A DNA stretch of 64,000 nucleotides from an uncultured Clostridia bacterium (GCA_947629515.1 CANRDY010000003.1:40855-104854); one strand, 5' to 3'; positions 44,412 to 53,296 are shown, counted from the first letter of the stretch. Program-made: numbers and translations. Notes: generated from the sequence alone by a model not told the origin.

Positions 44412-44515
44412 AAGATGACCTCTTTGCAAAGTGCAAGGTTCGTAAACTCACGGTTCATAAAATGACCTATTTTTTAAGTGTAAGGGTCGTAAACTCTCGG
44501 TTCATAAACTGCCCT
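44403..44515. repeat. 47-bp tandem repeat of a translational start region
   Basis: ACGGTTCAT (start codon region of the M50 gene, read in reverse) occurs at 44403, 44450 and, as TCGGTTCAT, at 44497, with a period of exactly 47 bp. Each unit contains an ATG and a GAGGTCAT-like ribosome site. This creates two mini-ORFs on the minus strand, 44467-44505 (12 codons) and 44408-44458 (16 codons). The gppA stop overlaps the first mini-ORF start, and the second mini-ORF stop overlaps the M50 start, each as ATGA. Confidence 0.85.
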
Positions 44516-45368
44516 CTTTGAGAATTACATACCCCTCTAAGTTGTCGCGTTCGGAGACGGTTATGCCGTCAAGCCCGAAGCGTTCCATTACCTTTGCAAG
44601 CAACAGACAGCCCCCGCCGATGACGTCGGCGCGGCGTTCTTCCATGCCGCTTACGGCTTTTACCTCGTCGACGGACATCGAAAGGAAACGTTTGCCCATT
44701 GCGAATATCTCTTCGCGTGAAAGATACGTGCCGTCGATTATCTGCGGGTCGTAGACTTTAAGCCCGTGCTTTACGGCGGCGATCTGCGTGCCCGTGCCGC
44801 CTATGTTGTAGACTTTGAGGTTCGAGGCGTTGAACGGGGGATATTGCGGCAGAACTTCGTCGATTTTTTGTATGAGCGCATTAAAATCCCTGCCCGCCGT
44901 GTCGAAAAGACGAACCGTGCCCGTATCTACGCTTTTGGAGTAGACAGTCGTTCCGCCCGTTCGGAAGGTTGCCTCGGTGCTTGCGCCGCCCACGTCGATT
45001 ATTCCGCCGTCGCCCTCGCCGACCGCGCCGAGGATACCGAGACGGGCTTCCTCTTCGCCGCTGACTATATCGAGGTCGACGCCCGCGGTTTTTTGAACCT
45101 CGCGGACGAACTCCCCGCGGTTTTGCGCCGAGCGGACGGCGGCGGTGGCGAAAACATACACCTTTTCCGCGCCCTCGCGCTTTGCGCGGCTGACAAATTC
45201 GGCAATGGCTCGGGCGGTGCGTTCGCTTGCCTTTGGACTTATTTTGCCCGTAACGGCAAGACCCTCGCCGAGACGGGTGGTCTTTATTGTCTTATATAAA
45301 GTTTTTCCGTCCGCAAACATTGCCAAGCGGACGGAATTCGATCCTACGTCGATAGCAGACGTCTTCAT
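44502..45368 (-). CDS. Ppx/GppA-family phosphatase
   Basis: 288 residues of the ASKHA fold, covering the catalytic two-domain core without the C-terminal HD domain of longer exopolyphosphatases. It shows IDVGSNSVRLAMF (phosphate 1), SGEEEARLGILG, and GIIDVGGASTEATF (phosphate 2). It may hydrolyse polyphosphate or pppGpp; the sequence does not decide. It overlaps divIC upstream by 4 bp. Placement of ppx/gppA next to divIC is common in Bacillota. Confidence 0.88.
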   Translation of the reverse strand: MKTSAIDVGSNSVRLAMFADGKTLYKTIKTTRLGEGLAVTGKISPKASERTARAIAEFVSRAKREGAEKVYVFATAAVRSAQNRGEFVREVQKTAGVDLDIVSGEEEARLGILGAVGEGDGGIIDVGGASTEATFRTGGTTVYSKSVDTGTVRLFDTAGRDFNALIQKIDEVLPQYPPFNASNLKVYNIGGTGTQIAAVKHGLKVYDPQIIDGTYLSREEIFAMGKRFLSMSVDEVKAVSGMEERRADVIGGGCLLLAKVMERFGLDGITVSERDNLEGYVILKEGSL

Positions 45369-45622
45369 TGGGGTACCTTATAGCCGTATTCCACGGCGAG
45401 ATCGCGCAGATTTTCGTTTGATTTAAGCCAATCGAGACGGCTTTCGCCCTCTTTTACAAGGCGGTCGTACTCGGCGATCTCCTCTGCCATGCGGGTGCGT
45501 TGCTGTGAGGCGGAAGTTATTACCGCAAGCTGAAAGATGACTACCGCCGCGAGAATTACCACAAGCAATATTACGTTTACGGTGATCGCCGCTACAAGGC
45601 GGTTACGTTTTTCTTCCGTCAT
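45365..45622 (-). CDS. divIC: Septum formation initiator, DivIC/FtsB-like
   Basis: 85-residue bitopic membrane protein: short cytoplasmic N-terminus, transmembrane helix at about 11-33, then an extracellular coiled coil and a short globular end (NLRDLAVEYGYKVP). This is the DivIC/FtsB layout for divisome assembly. Position immediately after yabQ matches the yabP-yabQ-divIC order of Bacillus. Its start lies 20 bp inside yabQ, and its stop overlaps gppA. Confidence 0.87.
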   Translation of the reverse strand: MTEEKRNRLVAAITVNVILLVVILAAVVIFQLAVITSASQQRTRMAEEIAEYDRLVKEGESRLDWLKSNENLRDLAVEYGYKVPQ

Positions 45623-45965
45623 TTCTGCGCTCCTTTGCGTTTACAATTCTATTATACACTCTATTTACGAAAAACGCAACTATTACGTGAAAACTTTTTA
45701 AGTACAGAAAAGCTCCCAGCGCACAGCCGATGAGCATATAAAGGCGGAGTTCCTCGAAGCCGAACATTACCGAGGTGAAAATGAAGCCCGCGCAGAACGC
45801 CGCACAGTATAAAAAATCGCATATTATAAGAAAAATTTTGTCTTTAACGGTATACGCGCTTTTATGCGTTCCGCACACGGCGCAACGGACTATGTACAGA
45901 ACGTCGTACACCACCCCGCTAAGTATTCCGCAAAAAAGACATATCAAAAATATGAAAAACCGCAT
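45603..45965 (-). CDS. yabQ: Spore cortex biosynthesis protein YabQ
   Basis: 120-residue integral membrane protein with about four hydrophobic segments, starting FFIFLICLFCGILSGVVYDV, the YabQ signature region. In Bacillus it is made in the mother cell and needed for cortex formation. It overlaps divIC by 20 bp and follows yabP after 96 bp. Short compared with Bacillus YabQ (about 210), as is usual in clostridia. Confidence 0.85.
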   Translation of the reverse strand: MRFFIFLICLFCGILSGVVYDVLYIVRCAVCGTHKSAYTVKDKIFLIICDFLYCAAFCAGFIFTSVMFGFEELRLYMLIGCALGAFLYLKSFHVIVAFFVNRVYNRIVNAKERRNDGRKT

Positions 45966-46061
45966 TGTGCCTGAATAAGAAATTAATGACCGCGTTACGT
46001 TCGGAAAGAAATTGTGTTAAGAGGAATTATGTTATAAGAAGTTATGTTATAAGGAATTATG

Positions 46062-46310
46062 TTATTTGAAAAGGCGGCTCTTTAAGCCCGCCGCGCCCGC
46101 GAGGTACTTTACGCACGTTATTGTGCCCGTGGCGGAAAACACGCCCGTGCTCTTGGAAAAGGCGGTGATTTTCATTCCGCTTCCCGTAACGGCTATTCTG
46201 CCGCCCTGATAGCTGAGGGTTATCTGCCTTTCGGAAAAGGCGTCGACGCTTACTATTTCGGTCGCCGTTATTCTTTTGCACTGTTCTACGGTTATGTTGT
46301 GTCCTTCCAT
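46062..46310 (-). CDS. yabP: Sporulation protein YabP
   Basis: 82-residue YabP-family protein: EGHNITVEQCKRITATEIVS followed by ITLSYQGGRIAVTGSGMKI and the FSATGTITCVKYL strand. It belongs to the family of small spore-coat or cortex proteins that includes YqfC. It heads the yabP-yabQ-divIC-gppA-M50 run. No convincing ribosome site precedes the ATG; a TATACT element abuts it, so a downstream start or atypical initiation is possible. Confidence 0.85.
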   Translation of the reverse strand: MEGHNITVEQCKRITATEIVSVDAFSERQITLSYQGGRIAVTGSGMKITAFSKSTGVFSATGTITCVKYLAGAAGLKSRLFK

Positions 46311-46354
46311 AGTATATTAATATTTGAAAGGGGCGAAAAAAATGCGCCCGCCGC

Positions 46355-46481
46355 AAGTGAAATTTTTTACCTACGGTAAAAAGTGAAATTTGCGCTACGC
46401 GCAAGTTAAATTTGCGGCGTTCCGCCGCAAGTGAAATTTTTTACCTGCGGTAAAAAGTGAAATTTTTTTGCTGTCGCAAAA
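46355..46481. repeat. Alternating-hairpin array with conserved spacer AAGTGAAATTT
   Basis: Five copies of AAGTGAAATTT (one AAGTTAAATTT) start at 46355, 46381, 46403, 46429 and 46455. Between them are different perfect small hairpins: TTTACC/GGTAAA, GCG/CGC, GCGGCG/CGCCGC, TTTACC/GGTAAA, TTTTGC/GCAAAA. Periods are 26, 22, 26 and 26 bp. Stem sequences differ while pairing is kept. It lies upstream of yabP. Confidence 0.9.
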
Positions 46482-46509
46482 AAATTGTGGTGGGGATTAT
46501 TTGGAAGTG

Positions 46510-46740
46510 GATTCGCGTTTCAAAGGGCAAGCACGGACCACGGGTTTTTGGGGTACGCGTTTCAAAGGGCAAGCACGGACCACGTGGGGATTCTCTCGGT
46601 CAATCCCGCGCCTGCGGCGCGTGTCATATCCCTCGAAATGACAGTGCCTTAATGCGCTCCGTTCTTATTTAAAAATGCTCCCCCCTCTTTAATTCTCCCC
46701 CCTCGCAAGCGAAGGGGGAGGGTTGGGTATGGGGAGGGCG
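46510..46740. repeat. Dispersed intergenic repeat, two copies
   Basis: The motif CGCGTTTCAAAGGGCAAGCA occurs at about 46515 and 46556. The second copy continues through CGCGCCTGCGGCGCG and CTCGAAATGACAGTG, then a CTCCCCCCTCGCAAGCGAAG block. Same family as at 18.3 and 26.1 kb. Confidence 0.87.
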
Positions 46741-46765
46741 CGAATGGGGAGTTTAGTGTGCTCGG

Positions 46766-46914
46766 TTGCCCTTGCAATTACGAAGTGAGAAACTTCGGAG
46801 ATGCGAGTTATGCAAGGAAAGCGAGGAAAACCCGAAGGAGTTTACTAAAAGGTAAATGACTGAGGGTTGCCGCAGCTTGACACAGCAGAACGACGCATAT
46901 GCGAAGTTTGCGGC
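46766..46914 (+). ncRNA. Candidate structured RNA with three nested-hairpin domains
   Basis: Three consecutive stems each enclose a second hairpin: CCTTGCA/TGCAAGG (46770-46817) around CGAAGT/ACTTCG; AACCC/GGGTT (46829-46868) around TTTAC/GTAAA; GCCGCA/TGCGGC (46869-46914) around CGCATATGCG. A perfect terminator-like hairpin follows at 46921. No ORF is present and no promoter is obvious. I do not recognise the family. The plus orientation is assumed because the terminator follows on that side. Confidence 0.5.
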
Positions 46915-46920
46915 AGAAAG

Positions 46921-46954
46921 GGCGGGCGCGATTAAAATCGCGCCCGCCGCTTTT
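46921..46954. terminator. Strong hairpin ending the structured region and bipA
   Basis: GGCGGGCGCGATT pairs with AATCGCGCCCGCC around AA, followed by GCTTTT on the plus strand. It lies 4 bp beyond the bipA stop and can serve both strands. Confidence 0.75.
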
Positions 46955-48782
46955 ACCCCTGCTTCTTTTCTTTCGCGCGAGCCTTAGCCCTCAGCTCGCT
47001 GTCGAGAATACGCTTGCGTATACGGATATTTTTGGGGGTGACCTCCAAAAGTTCGTCGTCGGCGAGAAATTCGAGACATTCTTCCAGACTCATTCTCTTG
47101 GGGGTGATGAGCCTCAACGCCTCGTCGCTGGCGGACGAACGGGTGTTCGTGAGGTGCTTTTGCTTGCAGACGTTTACGTTTATATCTTCGCTCTTGGGCG
47201 ATTCGCCTATTACCATTCCCTCGTAGACGGGCGTGCCCGCGCCGATGAACAGCGTGCCCCTGCCCTGCGCGTTGAAAAGCCCGTAGGTGACCGCTTCGCC
47301 CGTTTCGAACGCGACGAGCGAACCCGTGTTACGGCGGGAAAGTTCGCCCTTGTAGGGCTGATATTCGAAAAATACGCTGCTCATTACGCCCTCGCCCTTT
47401 GTTGAGGTGAGGAACTCCGATTTGTAGCCGAACAGTCCGCGGGCGGGTATTATAAATTCAAGCCGCGTTCGGCTGCCCACCGCGCTCATGTGCAGAAGTT
47501 CGCCCTTGCGGTTGCCCATGCTCTGGAATACCGCGCCCGTGCTTTCGTCGGGAACGTCGACGATAAGCCGCTCCATGGGTTCGCACTTGACGCCGTCAAG
47601 CTCTTTATACATTACGCGCGGGGTGGAGACCTGAAATTCGTACCCCTCGCGGCGCATGCTTTCGATGAGAATTGAAAGGTGCATTTCGCCTCTGCCGCAA
47701 ACGCGGTAGCTGTCGGCGCTCCCCGTCTCCTCTACGCGCAAAGATACGTCTTTTAACAGCTCTCTGAAAAGTCTGTCGCGAAGGTGGCGGGTGGTTACCC
47801 ATTTTCCGTCCTGACCCGCAAAGGGCGAATCGTTGACGGAGAAGGTCATTTCGACTGTCGGTTCGGTGATCTTTACGAATTTTTTGGGTTCGACGCACTC
47901 GGGCGAACAGATGGTATCGCCTATGTTTATCTTTTCAAGTCCCGAAAAGCAGACTATGTCTCCCGCCTTTGCCTCTTCGCACGGAACGCGTTGCAAGCCC
48001 TCTATCTGATAGAGGTTGACGATTTTGCCCGGCGTGCGCTGTTGGATATTGTTGTAGTTGGCGACCACGACCTGCTGACCCTGACGAACGGCGCCGCGTT
48101 CAATTCTGCCGATTCCTATTCTGCCGACATAGTCGTTATAATCTATCGACGACACGAGCAGCTGTTCGGGCTGTTCGGTATCGACTTCGGGGGGAGCGAT
48201 GTGGCTCAAAATGGTTTCGAATAAGGGCGTTAAGTCCTTGCCGGGGACGGAAGGATCGAGGGTTGCGGTTCCGTCGCGCCCCGAACACCACACGACGGGA
48301 CTTGAAAACTGATCGTCGGAAGCGTTCAAGTCGAGGAGAAGTTCCAAAATTTCGTCCTGAACTTCGTTCAAACGGGCGTCGGGGCGGTCGATTTTGTTGA
48401 CGACTATTATCAGCCTGTGACCCATTTCGAGGGCTTTTTGAACGACGAACCGCGTTTGGGGCATAGGTCCTTCGGCGGCGTCGACGAGCACGAGAACGCC
48501 GTTGACCATCATCATTACCCTTTCGACTTCGCCCGAAAAATCGGCGTGCCCCGGGGTGTCGACTATGTTTATCTTTACGCCCTTGTAGTGAACCGACGTG
48601 TTTTTGGCGAGTATGGTTATACCCCTCTCGCGTTCGAGGTCGTTGGAGTCCATTACCCGCTCTTCGACCGTCTGATTTTCGCGGAACGTGTGGCTCTGTT
48701 TGAGCATTGCGTCGACAAGCGTTGTTTTGCCATGGTCTACGTGGGCGATTATCGCCACGTTTCTTAAATCTTCACGTATCAT
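46953..48782 (-). CDS. typA: Ribosome-associated GTPase BipA/TypA
   Basis: Translational GTPase of 609 residues that acts on ribosome assembly and stress adaptation. The G domain has [15 protein letters not shown] (G1), the ERGITIL switch (G2), DTPGHADF (G3) and NKIDRPDA (G4). EF-Tu-like domain II and EF-G-like domains III and V are followed by the BipA-specific C-terminal domain. Single gene with a promoter at 48825-48853. Confidence 0.97.
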   Translation of the reverse strand: MIREDLRNVAIIAHVDHGKTTLVDAMLKQSHTFRENQTVEERVMDSNDLERERGITILAKNTSVHYKGVKINIVDTPGHADFSGEVERVMMMVNGVLVLVDAAEGPMPQTRFVVQKALEMGHRLIIVVNKIDRPDARLNEVQDEILELLLDLNASDDQFSSPVVWCSGRDGTATLDPSVPGKDLTPLFETILSHIAPPEVDTEQPEQLLVSSIDYNDYVGRIGIGRIERGAVRQGQQVVVANYNNIQQRTPGKIVNLYQIEGLQRVPCEEAKAGDIVCFSGLEKINIGDTICSPECVEPKKFVKITEPTVEMTFSVNDSPFAGQDGKWVTTRHLRDRLFRELLKDVSLRVEETGSADSYRVCGRGEMHLSILIESMRREGYEFQVSTPRVMYKELDGVKCEPMERLIVDVPDESTGAVFQSMGNRKGELLHMSAVGSRTRLEFIIPARGLFGYKSEFLTSTKGEGVMSSVFFEYQPYKGELSRRNTGSLVAFETGEAVTYGLFNAQGRGTLFIGAGTPVYEGMVIGESPKSEDINVNVCKQKHLTNTRSSASDEALRLITPKRMSLEECLEFLADDELLEVTPKNIRIRKRILDSELRAKARAKEKKQG

Positions 48783-48824
48783 ATTTTAAGTCTTTCCGTA
48801 AGCAAAAGGTCTTTTTATAAGCAA

Positions 48825-48853
48825 ATTTTAATACGTCGGACTGAAAAAAGCAA
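48825..48853 (-). promoter_or_regulatory. typA: Probable promoter of typA
   Basis: TTGCTT (48848-48853), a 17-bp spacer and TAAAAT (48825-48830) on the minus strand, 43 bp upstream of typA. Confidence 0.55.
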
Positions 48854-48873
48854 ATGTATTTTGAGGTTTTATT

Positions 48874-49863
48874 TCAGAACTCGCTCTTTGTTTGCCGTTC
48901 AAATAATTTTAAAATAATTTTCATGCAGTCAGCCGCGCCGTCGCCCGATTCGAACGCGTGCGAAAGGAAGCACGCCTCGTACACGGCGTTGATTATGGGG
49001 AGATCAAGCCCGAGCCTGTCGCCCTCCTCTTTCATCGCCTTTGCCGTCATAACGCCCTCGGCAAGTTTTTCGAATTTAGCTCCGTGCGCCATCATCTCGC
49101 CGTATTTGCGGTTGTGGGAATACTCCGAAAAGAGGGTCGTTTCGTAGTCGCCGAGGTGCGCAAGCCCGTAAGCCGAGTTGAATTCCCCGCCCATGGCTTT
49201 GATGAATCTGCCCACTTCGTACGCCCCGCGCGCCATGAGCGGACCTTTTAAGCTGACGTAACCGCTCCCGTCGAGCACGCCCGCGGCTATGCCCAGCACG
49301 TTTTTTGCCGCCGCGCCTATCTCGGTTCCTATAATGTCGTTGCCGTAATAAAAGCGAATGAGGTTGCTTTTGAAGTTTTCGGCAAGATATTTTTTGAGGC
49401 TGTCACTATATGCGTCGATGATCATGCAGTTGGGTATGCCCTGCGTGAACGCCTGAATATGCCCCGGTCCTACCCAAACGGCTATTTTATCCTTTTTGAT
49501 ACCGCTTTCTATGAGCACTTCCGAAAGGCGTTTGCCCGTGCTCTCCTCTATGCCCTTCATGCAGAGCACGAAAATTTTATCCTCTACGGGGTATTTCGTC
49601 ACCTTTTGCATAAAGCCGCGCAACCCCTGCGAGGAAATTGAAATTATTATGACGTCGCTTGCGGTGACGGCGCGCGAAAGATCGCACGTCAACTCTATTG
49701 AGCTGTCGAGCGCGACGTATTCGTTCTTGCCCTCCCTTTTGAGGACTTCGTATGAGTAATCACCCTCGGGTCCCCACGAGATGACCTTGTTCTTTAATAC
49801 CGTCGCCTGATACCACGCTATGAACGAGCCCCAGCGACCGCAACCGAGTACCGAAATATTCAT
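48874..49863 (-). CDS. gpsA: Glycerol-3-phosphate dehydrogenase [NAD(P)]
   Basis: Reduces dihydroxyacetone phosphate to sn-glycerol 3-phosphate for phospholipid synthesis. It is 329 residues. It has the nucleotide-binding loop GCGRWGSFIA, where family members usually have GAGSWG or GAGAWG, plus KGIEESTGKRLSEVL, GPGHIQAFTQGIPN and the catalytic-lysine region AAKNVLGIAAGVLDG. The frame is open upstream, but homology and a GGT-type ribosome site place the start at 49863; the upstream part is a repeat translation. It follows recR. Confidence 0.88.
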   Translation of the reverse strand: MNISVLGCGRWGSFIAWYQATVLKNKVISWGPEGDYSYEVLKREGKNEYVALDSSIELTCDLSRAVTASDVIIISISSQGLRGFMQKVTKYPVEDKIFVLCMKGIEESTGKRLSEVLIESGIKKDKIAVWVGPGHIQAFTQGIPNCMIIDAYSDSLKKYLAENFKSNLIRFYYGNDIIGTEIGAAAKNVLGIAAGVLDGSGYVSLKGPLMARGAYEVGRFIKAMGGEFNSAYGLAHLGDYETTLFSEYSHNRKYGEMMAHGAKFEKLAEGVMTAKAMKEEGDRLGLDLPIINAVYEACFLSHAFESGDGAADCMKIILKLFERQTKSEF

Positions 49864-49869
49864 AAATTT

Positions 49870-49945
49870 TACCTTTTTTATATGGGCTTTTTGTTTTATG
49901 TTTGGGCTTTCTGTTTTTATATATGGGCTTTCCGTGTGAAAGCGC
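49870..49945. repeat. Degenerate tandem repeat between recR and gpsA
   Basis: Units resembling TATATGGGCTTTCTGTTTT recur four times with drift. Similar TATGGG-GCTTT units occur next to the XRE gene at 25.2 kb. No gene. Confidence 0.6.
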
Positions 49946-49951
49946 GATTTT

Positions 49952-50542
49952 TTATATGGATTTTCTCTCCGAAAGCGCACGGGATAGAGTTACTTCGTCG
50001 GCGTACTCAAGCTCGCCGCCGACGGGCAGTCCGTGCGCAAGGCGGGTGACATTCACCCCGAGGGGCTTAATTAAACGTGCGATATACATAGCCGTCGCCT
50101 CGCCCTCCACGTCGGGGTTGGTCGCCATTATCACCTCTTTAACGCCGCCGTCGATGCGCGCAAGCAGTTCCTTAATGCGGATATCGTTTGGTCCTACGCC
50201 GTCCATGGGCGAAATTACGCCGTGGAGAACGTGGTAAACGCCCTTGAACTCGTGCAGTTTTTCCATTGCTATGACGTCTTTGGGTTCTTTGACGACGCAT
50301 ATCACCGAGCCGTCGCGGCGGGCGCAGATATCGCACACCTCGTTTTCGGTGAAGTTGCCGCAAACCTTACAGTAGCGCACTTTTTGCTTGCAGTACAAAA
50401 TGCTTTCGGCAAACTGCCTTGCTTCGGCTTCGCTCATGCCGATTATCTTGTAGGCGTAGCGTTGCGCCGTCTTTTTGCCGACCCCGGGGAGTTTGGAAAA
50501 TTGGTTGATGAGTCTGCCGATAGGTTCGATGAAAACGTCCAT
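49952..50542 (-). CDS. recR: Recombination mediator RecR
   Basis: 196 residues. It works with RecO and RecF to load RecA on gapped DNA. The N-terminal helix-hairpin-helix is [16 protein letters not shown]. The zinc finger is CKVCGN with CDICAR. The TOPRIM domain has [13 protein letters not shown] and [18 protein letters not shown]. Third in the dnaX-ybaB-recR order. Confidence 0.96.
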   Translation of the reverse strand: MDVFIEPIGRLINQFSKLPGVGKKTAQRYAYKIIGMSEAEARQFAESILYCKQKVRYCKVCGNFTENEVCDICARRDGSVICVVKEPKDVIAMEKLHEFKGVYHVLHGVISPMDGVGPNDIRIKELLARIDGGVKEVIMATNPDVEGEATAMYIARLIKPLGVNVTRLAHGLPVGGELEYADEVTLSRALSERKSI

Positions 50543-50647
50543 TTTTTGTTACCGTAGAAAATTTTTTGCAGTTGAATTTGTTTGCGTGTTTAACGCCGCG
50601 CAGATCGCCGTTGAACCCGTTATTTATTAACGTGAACCCGCGGTTTG

Positions 50648-51016
50648 TCAACGTATGAACCCGCCGCCCGCTTTGGCGAAAGGTCCCATTTTTTCTTCGT
50701 ATATCTCGTCTGCCTTTTTGTAGCCGTCGTTGATAGCCGCCATTATGAGGTCTTCGAGCATTTCCACGTCGTCCTCGTCGGTTATGTCGACTATCTCCGA
50801 AAGTTTGCTGCCGAACTCGATTCCGTTGATGACCTTTTTTCCGTTCATGTACACGACGACGGTTTCGTCGCCCTCTTCGCCGCCGCCCGACAAGCCCACA
50901 ACTTCAAGCTCTTCAAGCTCCTTGTCGGCTTCCTGCATTTGCTCCTGCATTTTTTGGGCTTCGCGGAGCATGTTCTGCATGTTGCCCATGCCGCCGCCTC
51001 TGTTGAATCCTGCCAT
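50648..51016 (-). CDS. ybaB: YbaB/EbfC-family nucleoid-associated protein
   Basis: 122 residues: Gly/Met-rich N-terminus, helix with MLREAQKMQEQMQEADKELE, beta segment VVVYMNGKKVINGIEF and a C-terminal helix. This is the YbaB/EbfC DNA-binding dimer fold. Located between dnaX and recR, as in most Bacillota. Confidence 0.93.
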   Translation of the reverse strand: MAGFNRGGGMGNMQNMLREAQKMQEQMQEADKELEELEVVGLSGGGEEGDETVVVYMNGKKVINGIEFGSKLSEIVDITDEDDVEMLEDLIMAAINDGYKKADEIYEEKMGPFAKAGGGFIR

Positions 51017-51246
51017 ATTGCCTCCTCTCCGCCGCTCTTTGTTGACTTTCGGCGGATAGTTTTAATAAAATTTTGCTTGATTGAAAGTTATTCTAATATG
51101 ATTTTGCTGAACCGATATTTACGACCGCAGACGGGCGGGCGCAAAAGGTGAGCCGTTGTATACGACTTAGCCGCGGGGACGGTTCGCAAAAGAAATTGTT
51201 GCCGCGGGTTCGGGCACGCGGACGGGCGAGGGGATTTACGCCGACG

Positions 51247-53229
51247 TCATTTTATGTCGATGTCTGTGCCGCTGAAATTGTCGGTGAGTTCGGAGATAGC
51301 CTGCTCGTATTCGCTCGCCTGTTTGGGGGCGAAGCGTACTTCGTGTTCGGTTACGCCGAGCTCCGCCAGAACGGCGGAGATAAAACTGCTGTTATCGGGG
51401 CGGTTCAAGCCCTTTTGCACCGCCTCGCTTTCGGTGATGAGCACGAGTTTATCCCCCTCGAACGTCGAGCGGAGATTCATGCAAAGGGTGAACAATACGG
51501 CGTTTTTGTGGGTCGTGCGCAGACACCTGATGAACTTGCCGAACACCGCCCTCTTCTCCTCTTCGGAGAGCGATCCCGTACGCACGGGCGCGGCGGGCGC
51601 GTCGTCCCAGAGCGCGGGCTGGACTGCCTCGCCCGACTGCCGCGCGGGTTGCGGGGATTGCGCGGATTGTTGCCCGCCTTGCTGACCGCTCTGTTGTCCG
51701 CCTTGTTGACCGCCTTGTTGACCGCTTTGTTGCGGCTGAACCGCGGGGCGGTCTTCCTGCGAGCCAAAGGGCGAATCGAAGGGCGACGGCTCTCTGTCGG
51801 GTTGAAGCGACGAGGCGGGAGAACGTTCCCCCGAATTCTTTGCGCCCTGCGACGAGCGGGGATTGTGCGTGAACCACGACGGGATATGCGAACCGCCGCG
51901 GGCGGGCTTCTCCCCGCGAGGGGTATCGTCCGCGCCGTCCTGCGGCTTTGCGGGCGCGGATTGCGCCGCTTGCGCGGGTTGAACGGGTTGAGCCGTTTGA
52001 ACGGGTTGATTTGCTTGAACGGGTTGCGCCGTTTGAGCGGGTTGCGCCGTTTGAACGGGGGCGGCGACGGTGTATTTGCCGCTTTCGAGCTTGCGTTCGA
52101 GGGCGTTTATCTTGCCTATAAGAGCGTCGATATCGTAGTCCGCCTGCGGCATCGAGCACTTGTATACCGCCGTTTCAAGGGTTATTCTGCCGCTGGCGGA
52201 GTAGCGCATGTCGTTTTCTGCCGCCGCGAGGATCTCGGTTACCCTTAATATCTTATGCCCGTCCGCCTCCGCCGCTCTCTCGGCGATAAGCGCGAACGTG
52301 CTTTCGGGCAAATTTATTATCTCCCTCGCCGTTTTGCACACCTTGGCTATGGCGAGTTGGTTCATAAAAGTCAACATATCTTTGAGAAGCGTGCCCACGC
52401 TCCTGCCGCCCGACAGCGTTCTTTCAACCGATCCTATCGCGCCCGCGGGGTCTTCGGCGAGGATATGACCGACTATTTCGGCAACTTCGGCGACGTCTGC
52501 CGTGCCCAAAACCTTGGACACGTCGTCGTAGGTGAGCTTGCCCGTCGAATACGAGGCGCACATGTCGGCTATGGAAAGACAGTCGCGCGCGCTTCCCGCT
52601 CCCGCGCGGGCTATCGCCGAAACGGCTTCGTCCTCGAACTCCTTGCCCGTCTTTACAAAGACGCTCTTTATGAGTTCTTCGAGGTCGCGCTGGGGTATGA
52701 GTTTGAAGTCGAAGCGCATACAGCGCGAAAGTATTGTGGCGGGTATCTTCTGCGGCTCGGTGGTGGCGAGAATGAAAACGGCGTGGCGGGGCGGTTCTTC
52801 AAGAGTTTTAAGTACCGCGTTGAACGCCGAAGCGGTGAGCATGTGCACCTCGTCGATGATGTACACCTTGTACTTGCCCGCGACGGGCGGGTACTGCACC
52901 TTTTCGCGCAGGTCGCGCATTTCGTCGACGCCGTTGTTGGAAGCCGCGTCGATTTCGGATATGTCGAGGTTGCTCCCCTCGGCAAGGGCTTTGCACGCCT
53001 CGCACTTTCCGCACGGCGAAAAGTTGACGGGGCTTTGACAGTTTATCGCCCTTGCGAAGATCTTGGCAAGGGTGGTTTTGCCCGTGCCGCGCGGTCCGCA
53101 GAAGAGATAGGCGTGACCTATTTTTCCGCTCTCTATCTGGTTCTTCAATATGCGCACTATGTGCTCCTGACGGACAACTTCGTCGAATGTCGTCGGTCGG
53201 AAGGTTCTGTAAAATGCAAGATAAGCCAT
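51247..53229 (-). CDS. dnaX: DNA polymerase III subunit gamma/tau
   Basis: Clamp-loader ATPase, 660 residues. Walker A GPRGTGKTTLAKIFARAINC is near residue 45, the zinc module includes CGKCEACKAL, Walker B is near VYIIDEVHML, and the sensor is ATTEPQKIPATILSRC. After the AAA+ and collar domains a disordered linker carries two low-complexity arrays: QTAQPVQ-type units (about 390-420) and QQGGQQ-type units (about 500-520). The C-terminal domain should bind the polymerase alpha subunit. There is no obvious programmed frameshift site; the full-length tau form is encoded. Confidence 0.95.
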   Translation of the reverse strand: MAYLAFYRTFRPTTFDEVVRQEHIVRILKNQIESGKIGHAYLFCGPRGTGKTTLAKIFARAINCQSPVNFSPCGKCEACKALAEGSNLDISEIDAASNNGVDEMRDLREKVQYPPVAGKYKVYIIDEVHMLTASAFNAVLKTLEEPPRHAVFILATTEPQKIPATILSRCMRFDFKLIPQRDLEELIKSVFVKTGKEFEDEAVSAIARAGAGSARDCLSIADMCASYSTGKLTYDDVSKVLGTADVAEVAEIVGHILAEDPAGAIGSVERTLSGGRSVGTLLKDMLTFMNQLAIAKVCKTAREIINLPESTFALIAERAAEADGHKILRVTEILAAAENDMRYSASGRITLETAVYKCSMPQADYDIDALIGKINALERKLESGKYTVAAPVQTAQPAQTAQPVQANQPVQTAQPVQPAQAAQSAPAKPQDGADDTPRGEKPARGGSHIPSWFTHNPRSSQGAKNSGERSPASSLQPDREPSPFDSPFGSQEDRPAVQPQQSGQQGGQQGGQQSGQQGGQQSAQSPQPARQSGEAVQPALWDDAPAAPVRTGSLSEEEKRAVFGKFIRCLRTTHKNAVLFTLCMNLRSTFEGDKLVLITESEAVQKGLNRPDNSSFISAVLAELGVTEHEVRFAPKQASEYEQAISELTDNFSGTDIDIK

Positions 53230-53296
53230 TTTTTGCTCCCTTTGCCGTTTGCCGATTTTGTGCTTTTTTTATTTGTTTCGGGGTGAATTTGGAAAT

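Noticed and set aside
46355..46481. CRISPR array
   Set aside because: The constant units are only 11 bp and the variable parts are palindromes of 11-16 bp. There are no 28-36 bp repeats, no protospacer-like spacers and no cas genes nearby.
46457..46672. Small ORFs with RVSKGKHGPR-like peptides at the dispersed repeats
   Set aside because: The peptides are translations of the repeat itself, occur at each repeat locus in different contexts and have no ribosome sites.
51660..51730. Programmed frameshift in dnaX producing gamma
   Set aside because: No A-AAA-AAG-type slippery run with a stem was seen in the linker. The Gln/Gly repeat is low complexity but stays in frame.
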